A stretch of 6,011 nt of DNA from the NCBI RefSeq assembly GCF_943913915.1, contig NZ_CALUAA010000031.1:1-6011 (forward strand), written 5' to 3'. Positions 1 through 5,400 of this stretch are shown here, one piece after another. Below the pieces are notes generated by a model. It saw nothing but the letters and a program-made list of their open reading frames with translations, made no database searches and was not told where the DNA came from. Each line of letters opens with the position of its first letter. Position 1 is the stretch's first letter. The DNA is from an uncultured Peptoniphilus sp. GTDB lineage: Bacteria; Bacillota; Clostridia; Tissierellales; Peptoniphilaceae. A program made the translations under genes and the position numbers.

Positions 1-1
1 A

Positions 2-73
2 ATATTTGGAGATGTTGGAGTTACAATAATAGCAGTCCTATGGGCAATGAGGATTTTGAAAAAAGATATATAA
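2..73 (+). CDS. Heavy-metal translocating P-type ATPase, C-terminal end only (partial)
   Basis: Reading from base 2, an open frame gives 23 residues beginning IFGDVGVTIIAVLWAMRI and ending KKDI before a TAA at 71-73. The pattern [AI]F.D.GVT.[IL].VLN..R[IL] is the usual last transmembrane helix of P1B-type ATPases (CadA/ZntA/CopB type), which pump Cd, Zn, Pb, Co or Cu ions across the cytoplasmic membrane using ATP. The rest of the gene, including the CPx and DKTG motifs, lies to the left of the window, so the metal cannot be named. A Trp stands where family members usually have Asn (VLN). The stop codon is followed six bases later by a hairpin terminator, which fits a genuine gene end. The call rests on a short motif match; another polytopic membrane protein remains possible. 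Confidence 0.62.
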   Translation: MFGDVGVTIIAVLWAMRILKKDI

Positions 74-78
74 AAGAG

Positions 79-110
79 AAAGAGGAAGTTTTCATACTAT
101 CCTCTTTTTT
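79..110 (+). terminator. Intrinsic terminator after the P-type ATPase gene
   Basis: AAAGAGGA (79-86) and TCCTCTTT (100-107) form a perfect 8-bp stem around a 13-base loop. The T-run continues to 110 (six Ts from 105), starting within the stem. It begins five bases after the ATPase stop codon. The stem is low in G+C, so it may be leaky. On the minus strand the sequence beyond the stem is also T-rich, so it could work in both directions. Confidence 0.6.
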
Positions 111-204
111 GATTGCTAAGAATATATTGATATATTTCATTCTTGAAGTAGGGTATTTTAGGTCCGGCTGAAGGATTCTACTAAGCACTCTCTCAGCTGT
201 CATC

Positions 205-336
205 CTCTACCGAAGCCGGAGAGAACTCGTCCGGGCCATCTAATGCTTTATTCGCTACTACAGCAACGATCGAATCAAAGAAAAGTTAGGAGGTCTAAGT
301 CCGAAACAATACCGTAAACGCATGCAATCCGCATAG
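205..336 (+). pseudogene. IS3-family transposase (orfB) C-terminal remnant
   Basis: The frame ending at TAG 334-336 encodes LYRSRRELVRAI, then a TAA stop (241-243), then CFIRYYSNDRIKEKLGGLSP and KQYRKRMQSA. The pattern ELVRAI..YI.YYNN.RI..KLGGLSP.QYR is the signature C-terminus of the IS3/IS150-type DDE integrase (rve family), downstream of the last catalytic Glu. The reading frame matches on both sides of the TAA, which falls where the family has a variable residue, and the following Phe replaces a usual Tyr. The break is therefore a nonsense change, not a frameshift. No recognisable catalytic core, orfA or upstream orfB sequence is present between the ATPase terminator and base 205, so this is a dead, truncated copy. 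The left limit is approximate. Confidence 0.7.
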
Positions 337-356
337 AAAATAAGTTATGTAAAACA

Positions 357-385
357 AAATCGAGTAAGCAAATGCTTACTCGATT
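357..385 (-). terminator. Strong hairpin in the IS end; likely terminator of the tlpA operon
   Basis: AATCGAGTAAGCA (358-370) and TGCTTACTCGATT (373-385) are perfect inverted repeats, 13 bp with two bases between them (in practice 12 bp with a four-base loop). Read on the minus strand, the stem is followed by TTTTGTTTT (about 360 down to 351), a good U-tract. It lies 48 bases past the stop codon of the thioredoxin gene and no other U-tract hairpin on that strand is closer. On the plus strand the sequence after the stem is ATTAAAT, a poor U-tract. The hairpin is inside the IS end, three bases from its terminal repeat. Confidence 0.65.
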
Positions 386-388
386 AAA

Positions 389-407
389 TCCAACTTTATG
401 GGGTCAC
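389..407 (-). repeat. Terminal inverted repeat of IS3-type element, left copy
   Basis: On the minus strand this reads GTGACCCCATAAAGTTGGA, identical over all 19 bases to 5962-5980 on the plus strand. The form TGACCCCA.AAAGTT.GA is typical of IS3/IS150-type ends. The match stops at both edges (flanking bases differ), which defines the shared end sequence. Confidence 0.75.
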
Positions 408-434
408 TCTAAGAGCCCCTTAGGGCCGTTTTTT
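407..434 (+). terminator. Possible terminator facing out of the IS remnant
   Basis: Bases 407-413 (CTCTAAG) pair with 419-425 (CTTAGGG) to make a 7-bp stem with one G-T pair and a five-base loop. CCG and then six Ts (429-434) follow, with a further T-rich stretch after them. It would stop plus-strand transcription leaving the IS before it runs antisense into the thioredoxin gene. The T-tract overlaps that gene's last codons, so chance A-richness of the coding end is an alternative explanation. Confidence 0.45.
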
Positions 435-1035
435 ATTTATTTTCTTTATCCTTCGCTACTACTTCGTCGATGCGATCTTGAAGTGCTTTTATTTTGTCTT
501 GGGTATCTAAACTTCCTTGAATGGGATCGCCTACAATATTGCCGTTTCGATCGACGACGATGGTGGTGGGGAAGGCGAAAATATTGACGATCATTCCGTC
601 GATGGCATCGCCTTCGTCGGGAACGATGTTTTGATAATTGACGCCCTTCGTCTTAAGAATGTCCTTCGCCTTATCGTTTTTATCCCGTTCTACTAAGAGA
701 CCTTTAAGGGCCACGTCCTGATCTTTCCAGCCGTCGGCTAATTTTTGAAGGGTGGGCATTTCCTGAACGCAGGCGCCGCAGTCCGTAAACCAGAAATTCA
801 CCACCGTGGCGGCGTGTTCTTTAAATACGGATTGATCCAATTTGTTGCCGTCTAAATCGGCGCCGGTGAATTCGGGGAATGTAGCGGGCATTTCCCCTTG
901 TTGTGCTGCGCCCTGTTCGGCGGCTACTTTTCCACTGTTTCCCGTATTTTCCGCCTTGTTACCGCAGGCCGTAGCGGGCACGGCAAGGGCCAGGGCTAAA
1001 AGTGCGACGGTGAGTTTCTTTAAATTTAATTTCAT
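433..1035 (-). CDS. TlpA-like thioredoxin-fold lipoprotein
   Basis: A 200-aa exported thiol-disulfide oxidoreductase of the TlpA/ResA/redoxin group. Residues 1-23 form a signal peptide (Lys-rich start, hydrophobic run ALLALALAVP) ending ATAC, with Cys24 as the likely lipidated residue; the lipobox is slightly off-consensus (Ala at -3). A low-complexity Gly/Ala/Gln/Glu linker spans residues 25-50. The thioredoxin fold follows, with FWFTDCGACVQEMPTL holding the active-site pair Cys86 and Cys89 (CGAC), and the cis-proline in FAFPTTIV at Pro156. It would reduce disulfides or serve as electron donor to reductases outside the membrane. The start at 1035 is chosen because AAGGAG sits six bases upstream and the signal peptide begins there; an in-frame ATG at 1110 would add 25 residues with no ribosome site. 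It is the last gene of the operon, one base after the polyferredoxin stop. The partner reductase or substrate is not encoded here. Confidence 0.88.
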   Translation of the reverse strand: MKLNLKKLTVALLALALAVPATACGNKAENTGNSGKVAAEQGAAQQGEMPATFPEFTGADLDGNKLDQSVFKEHAATVVNFWFTDCGACVQEMPTLQKLADGWKDQDVALKGLLVERDKNDKAKDILKTKGVNYQNIVPDEGDAIDGMIVNIFAFPTTIVVDRNGNIVGDPIQGSLDTQDKIKALQDRIDEVVAKDKENK

Positions 1036-1036
1036 G

Positions 1037-1924
1037 TTATTCTCCTTCTCTACATTCCAGTGAGTTATTTTTATCTTCTTTAAAGCAGGACCATGTGGAA
1101 GAAATGGCATCCACAGGACAGGCTTCTATACAATCGCCGCAGCGAATACATTCTCGCTCGCGCTCTCCTTTATAGATGGATACGTCCATAGGGCAAATTT
1201 TCTCACACTTCCCGCAGCCGATGCAAGCATTACTTACATTAAGCTGCATAAAGGACAGTTTATTAAATAGAGAGTAAAATGCACCCAGAGGGCAGATCCA
1301 CTTACAGAATGGGCGATACATAATAATCGAAAGGATCGTTATGACGATCAATGTTGCGAGTTTTAAATTGAACAGTGATCCGAAGGCCGTTCGCAAAGTC
1401 GGACGGGCAAGGGAAATGGGTAGAGCCCCTTCTAATATTCCCTGAGGACAGATGTATTTACAAAAATAAGGCATGCTCATTCCCGTCTCATCAACGATAA
1501 AAACACCGAGCCACCATACGACGACGATCATGATAAAGTACTTTAAATAGGTTAGAGCTTTTAATTTTTTCGTCGATATTTTAGGCGACGGAAGTTTATG
1601 GAGTAAATCCTGAAACCATCCGAAGGGGCATAAAAAGCCGCAAACAAATCGTCCGAACATGACGCCGATTAAAATTAAGATGCCTGTTGTATAGTAGGAA
1701 AATTTATAAGACGACGAGCCGACCACCGCCTGAAAGGCTCCTACAGGGCAGGCCCCTGTTGCTGCCGGGCAGGAATAACAATTGAGCCCCGGTACGCACC
1801 CTCGCTTAAAGGGACCGGTATAAAGTTTTCCGCCGGCAAAGTTTCCCACATGAGGATTGGTGGCCAGAGTTGCTAATCCTTGAAGATACGTCCTCCTTTT
1901 AAATAGATTCTTTGATAACTTCAT
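1037..1924 (-). CDS. Membrane-bound 4Fe-4S polyferredoxin (NapH/CcoG-like)
   Basis: A 295-aa integral membrane electron carrier. The N-terminal part has a Cys cluster C43-x5-C49-x2-C52-x6-C59 in GCVPGLNCYSCPAATGACP. Three clear membrane helices follow, at about 75-98, 126-145 and 184-204. CxxxCP motifs, as in NapH/YccM/NosR-type proteins, stand at 95-100 (CGFLCP), 155-160 (CKYICP) and 207-212 (CKWICP). Two classic [4Fe-4S] ferredoxin motifs follow: C234/237/240/244 and C259/262/265/269, each CxxCxxCxxxCP. Two extra Cys, 280 and 291, lie in the tail. The family passes electrons between soluble carriers and membrane or exported partners; the ferredoxin domain is probably cytoplasmic. With three helices the N-terminal Cys cluster would face outside, but a fourth helix at 10-30 cannot be excluded. 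Its ATG directly abuts the stop of the upstream 45-aa gene (TAAATG), and its own end carries the ribosome site of tlpA, so all three are translationally coupled. The electron donor and acceptor are inferred. Confidence 0.88.
   Translation of the reverse strand: MKLSKNLFKRRTYLQGLATLATNPHVGNFAGGKLYTGPFKRGCVPGLNCYSCPAATGACPVGAFQAVVGSSSYKFSYYTTGILILIGVMFGRFVCGFLCPFGWFQDLLHKLPSPKISTKKLKALTYLKYFIMIVVVWWLGVFIVDETGMSMPYFCKYICPQGILEGALPISLARPTLRTAFGSLFNLKLATLIVITILSIIMYRPFCKWICPLGAFYSLFNKLSFMQLNVSNACIGCGKCEKICPMDVSIYKGERERECIRCGDCIEACPVDAISSTWSCFKEDKNNSLECREGE
1042..1047 (-). promoter_or_regulatory. Ribosome binding site fixing the tlpA start
   Basis: AAGGAG on the minus strand, six bases before ATG 1035. 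It lies inside the final codons of the polyferredoxin gene, so translation of the two genes is linked. It decides against the in-frame upstream ATG at 1110. Confidence 0.85.
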
Positions 1925-2062
1925 TTAACCTATCCCGATACATTCCAGGCAAATACGTACGGCTTTGGCAAACACCGTATCCACTTCTCCACGCACCGCT
2001 CCCGACACTATAAAGACGATGCCTAAAATTAAAAGCGCCCCTCGCAACAACTGTCGATTCAT
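1925..2062 (-). CDS. CD1871A-family small CXXC membrane protein
   Basis: A 45-aa protein. Residues 5-21 (LLRGALLILGIVFIVSG) are one hydrophobic helix; then comes AVRGEVDTVFAKAVRICL, and it ends CLECIGIG with Cys38 and Cys41 forming a CXXC pair. The RGEV..V..KA..ICLECIGIG pattern is the hallmark of the small C. difficile CD1871A-type CXXC family. The N-terminal helix suggests a membrane anchor, with the CXXC tail on one face. Its role is not established. Given its position first in an operon with a polyferredoxin and an exported thioredoxin, it may relay electrons or thiol exchange between them, or help hold an Fe-S cluster. A perfect AGGAGG lies five bases before the ATG, and its TAA directly abuts the polyferredoxin ATG. 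It is short enough to be missed by length-filtered gene finding. Confidence 0.88.
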   Translation of the reverse strand: MNRQLLRGALLILGIVFIVSGAVRGEVDTVFAKAVRICLECIGIG

Positions 2063-2067
2063 ATTAT

Positions 2068-2073
2068 CCTCCT
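2068..2073 (-). promoter_or_regulatory. Ribosome binding site of the 45-aa CXXC gene
   Basis: AGGAGG on the minus strand, a perfect anti-16S match, five bases before ATG 2062. It is strong support that the small gene is translated and is the first gene of the operon. Confidence 0.88.
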
Positions 2074-2161
2074 TTTATCTATTCAACAAAGAAAAGTATA
2101 AAATACTTCGTTGTTTATTTCCTGATGTATCTATGAAAATTAGATTATCGGTTTGTGATAA

Positions 2162-2192
2162 ATTATATTTTTTGTTGTTCTACTTTACTCAA
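2162..2192 (-). promoter_or_regulatory. Candidate promoter of the CXXC-polyferredoxin-tlpA operon
   Basis: On the minus strand TTGAGT (2192-2187) and a perfect TATAAT (2167-2162) are separated by 19 bases, slightly longer than the ideal 17. Transcription would start near 2155, giving a leader of about 93 bases. A second -10-like box, TATACT (2100-2095), is closer to the gene but has no matching -35. Confidence 0.45.
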
Positions 2193-2268
2193 TAGTCTTG
2201 TTCTTTACATTTATATTAGCATTGACCATTGAAATGGAATTCGTTGTCTGTGATTTTATAGATTAACC

Positions 2269-2297
2269 TACCATTTTCTTTGTATTGTGTATATAAT
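2269..2297 (+). promoter_or_regulatory. Candidate nifJ promoter
   Basis: A perfect TATAAT -10 box lies at 2292-2297, preceded by TG at 2288-2289, one base off the extended -10 spacing. The -35 region at 17 bases (TACCAT, 2269-2274) is poor, which suggests either reliance on the -10 element or an activator. The predicted start near 2304 gives a leader of about 100 bases, with a cre-like site at roughly +20 to +33. Confidence 0.5.
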
Positions 2298-2323
2298 GAT
2301 TTCAAGGGCGAAAGGCGAAAGTG

Positions 2324-2337
2324 TGATAACGTTTTCA
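2324..2337 (+). promoter_or_regulatory. cre-like operator (CcpA-type) in the nifJ leader
   Basis: TGATAACGTTTTCA matches the catabolite-responsive element consensus TGWAANCGNTNWCA at every position but the fourth, and six of its seven base pairs are palindromic around the central CG. It lies just downstream of the predicted transcription start, where bound CcpA usually acts as a roadblock repressor. The presence of CcpA in this organism is assumed, not seen. Confidence 0.45.
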
Positions 2338-2390
2338 GTTTCGTTGATCGCTCACTGCAAAGCAAGTCGTCATTGTACTCATTTGAATGT

Positions 2391-2396
2391 AAGGAG
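2391..2396 (+). promoter_or_regulatory. Ribosome binding site fixing the nifJ start
   Basis: AAGGAG, seven bases before ATG 2404. The protein beginning MREKVYKSMDGNEAAAYV has the normal family N-terminus, so in-frame upstream start codons (GTG 2287 and ATG 2296) are rejected; they would also put the start codon on the -10 box. Confidence 0.88.
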
Positions 2397-2403
2397 TGTG
2401 TTC

Positions 2404-5400
2404 ATGAGAGAAAAAGTCTATAAGTCTATGGACGGAAACGAAGCGGCAGCCTATGTCTCTTACGCTTTTACAGAAGTAGCCACGATTTATCCCATCACCC
2501 CGTCATCTCCGATGGCGGCATTGGTAGACTCCTGGTCTGCCGATGGTAAGAAAAACTTATTTGATCAAGAAGTTCGTTTAGTTGAAATGCAAGCTGAGGC
2601 CGGCGCAGCCGCAGCACTGCACGGCTCCCTGGAAGCGGGCGCTCTCACTACTACTTATACCGCTTCTCAAGGTCTCGCCCTTATGATCCCCAGTATGTTC
2701 CGTACTGCAGGTTCACTCTATCCGGGCGTTATGCACGTTGCCGCTCGTACACTCGGGACCCACGTCCTTTCTATCTACGGGGATCACTCCGACGTTATGG
2801 CGTGTCGCCAAACCGGTTGGGCCATGCTCTCCTCTGCCAATGTGCAAGACTGTATGAACCTTTCCGCCGTTGCCCACTTATGTGCCATCGAAGCGAGCGT
2901 GCCTTTCATGCACTTCTTTGACGGTTTCAGAACATCCCACGAAATCCAAAAAATTGAAGTTATGGATTATGAAGATCTTCGCGATATGCTCAACTGGGAA
3001 GCTCTCGAACACTACAAGCAAACGGCTATGAACCCGGAACGCCCGAAACAAAGAGGGATCGTACAAAATCCGGATACTTATTTCCAATCCAGAGAAGCCG
3101 TCAATGTTTTCTATGATCGCATTCCCGAAATCGTAGAAAAATATATGAACAAGATCAACGACTTAAAGGGAACTGATTACAAGCTCTTTAATTACTATGG
3201 TGCAGAAGATGCTGAAAATGTCATCGTCGGCATGGGGTCTGTAAGCGGACTCGTTCAAGATACGGTAGACAAGCTAAATGCTGCCGGCGAAAAAACCGGT
3301 TATCTTCAAGTTCACCTCTATCGCCCCTTCTCTAAAAAACATTTCTTAGATGAACTTCCGAAGTCGGTGAAACGCATCGCCGTCATCGACCGGACAAAAG
3401 AACCCGGCGGAAGAGAACCTCTCTACTTAGATGTTTCAGCAGCTCTTAACAATTTAAAACACAGACCGGAAGTTTTCGGCGGACGCTACGGCCTCTCCTC
3501 AAAGGATGTGGACCACGCACAAATTAAAGCTGTCTTTGACAATTTAAAACAAAGCGAATCCAAAGACGACTTTACTGTCGGTATCGTAGACGACGTTACT
3601 TATCGCTCCCTACCTGTGGATCACAGCTTCCAAATCGAAAATCCGAAGATTATTCAATGTAAGTTCTGGGGTCTCGGTGGCGACGGTACCGTCGGTGCCA
3701 ATAAAAACTCCATTAAGATTATCGGCGACAATACGGATATGTATGTTCAAGCCTACTTCGAGTACGACGCCAAGAAGACCGGCGGTATTACCAAATCCAA
3801 CCTCCGTTTCGGCCACGAACCCATTCGTAACTCCAATGCCGTTACCCACGGGGACTTTATCGCCTGCCATAACCAAAGCTACATTACCCGCTATGATATC
3901 GTCAATGAAATTCGTCCGGGCGGCGTATTCTTACTGAACACCACTTGGGACGACGCTACAATAGCTGAACGTCTCCCCAATAAAGTTAAGAAATACATTG
4001 CCGAAAACGACATTAAGTTCTACACGATCGATGCCGTTCACTTGGCAGAAGACATCGGCTTAGGTCGACGTACAAACACGATCTTACAATCCGCTTTCTT
4101 TAAGCTTGCGGAAATCATCCCCATGGATGAAGCCGAACGCCTAATGAAGGAATTTGCCAAAAAATCCTATGAACATAAAGGCGAAAAAATCGTCAATATG
4201 AACTACAAGGCCATCGAAGTCGGTTACCAAAATCTCCACCTCTACGACGTACCGGCCGAATGGAAAGATCTCACCGTTGTCGAACCGGAAGTCGATCAAA
4301 CCTTAGGCGAATATGTTCGCAATATGATGCTTCCCATTACAGAACTTCACGGTGACGACTTACCGGTCTCCGCTTTTAAGGGCTTCGAATCCGGCTACAT
4401 CCCCCTGGGAACGTCTAAATTTGAAAAACGCGGCATCGCCGTTCACGTTCCCCGTTGGCAACCGGATAACTGTATCCAATGTAATCAATGTTCCTTTGTC
4501 TGCCCCCACGCCGCCATCCGCCCCTTCTTACTTGATGATGAAGAAGTAAAGAACAAACCGGAAGAATTCCGTTCCGTTCCTGCTAAGGGCATTAAGGAAT
4601 ACGAATTCGCCATCCAAGTGGATCCTCTCGACTGTACAGGATGCGGCAACTGTGTTCAAACCTGCCCGGCTAAAGAAAAGGCCTTAGTATTTGAAGATCT
4701 TGAAACTCAACTTCCCGAACAAAAGAATTGGGATTACGCCATGACCTTGTCTCACAAGGAAAACCCGATGAACAAGTTTACCATCAAAGGCAGCCAATTC
4801 GAACAACCTCTGCTCGAGTTCTCCGGAGCTTGCGCCGGCTGTTCCGAGTCTCCCTATGCTAAACTTCTCACCCAACTTTTCGGCGACAGAATGTACATCG
4901 CCAATGCGACAGGCTGTTCTCAAGCTTGGGGCTGCGCATTCCCCATTGCACCTTACACCACAAACCACCAAGGTTTCGGTCCGGCATGGTCCAACTTGCT
5001 GTTTGAAAACAATGCGGAATTCTGCTTAGGTATGTACCTCGCCAATGGTCAACAACGTGAAAAAGTGACCATGGAACTGGAAAAAGTCGACAAGGCCATC
5101 GACGATGCCGATGCTAAAAAAGCATTTAAGGAATGGCTCGACAACTATAACGAAGGTGAGGGTACTCGCGAACGCAGCGACGCCGTTATCGCCGCTCTCG
5201 AACGCTTAGATCTTGATGGAGAAGCGCTCGAAGCTAAGAAATATGTCCTCGATCATAAAGAACAACTCACCAAGAAATCCTTCTGGATGTACGGCGGCGA
5301 CGGCTGGGCATATGACATCGGTTACGGCGGTCTCGATCACGTTCTGGCTACAGGCGCCGATCTCAACGTTCTCGTTGTCGATAACGAACTCTACGCTAAC

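Larger units (their letters stand above)
205..407 (+). mobile_element. Right end of a truncated IS3-family element
   Basis: This unit has the order expected for the right end of an IS3-family element: orfB tail, stop codon (334-336), a hairpin (358-385), and a terminal repeat (389-407) that recurs inverted at 5962-5980. The left part of the element is missing. The true junction with host DNA on the left is unclear and lies somewhere between 110 and about 205. IS3 elements usually leave 3-4 bp target duplications, but none can be tested here because the other end of this copy is gone. Confidence 0.65.
2063..2403. other. Divergent control region between the redox operon and nifJ
   Basis: A 341-bp A+T-rich stretch without a credible gene. 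It holds a candidate minus-strand promoter (2162-2192), a candidate plus-strand -10 box (2292-2297), a cre-like operator (2324-2337), and the ribosome sites of both flanking genes. Both predicted leaders are about 90-100 bases. A weak hairpin in the minus-strand leader (AAGTAT 2094-2099 with ATACTT 2103-2108) shows no U-tract. I see no known riboswitch or T-box signature. Confidence 0.7.

Noticed and set aside
842..1063. 73-codon plus-strand open frame
   Set aside because: It is antisense to the signal peptide, linker and early fold of the thioredoxin gene; its composition mirrors that gene and nothing supports translation.
1036..1110. 25-residue N-terminal extension of the thioredoxin lipoprotein
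   Set aside because: It would precede the signal peptide, overlaps the polyferredoxin gene, and has no ribosome site, whereas ATG 1035 does.
2084..2113. Hairpin in the leader of the CXXC operon (AAGTAT/ATACTT with outer CAAC/GTTG)
   Set aside because: All A-T rich with an uneven inner loop and no U-tract or known riboswitch features; not enough to call a regulator.
2226..2237. Short palindrome CCATT-GA-AATGG between the two promoters
   Set aside because: Only 5 bp per arm, matches no operator I know, and in A+T-rich DNA such a match is readily expected by chance.
2287..2403. 39-residue N-terminal extension of nifJ
   Set aside because: The start would overlap the TATAAT box, it lacks a ribosome site, and PFORs normally begin close to residue 1 of the 2404 start, which has AAGGAG upstream.
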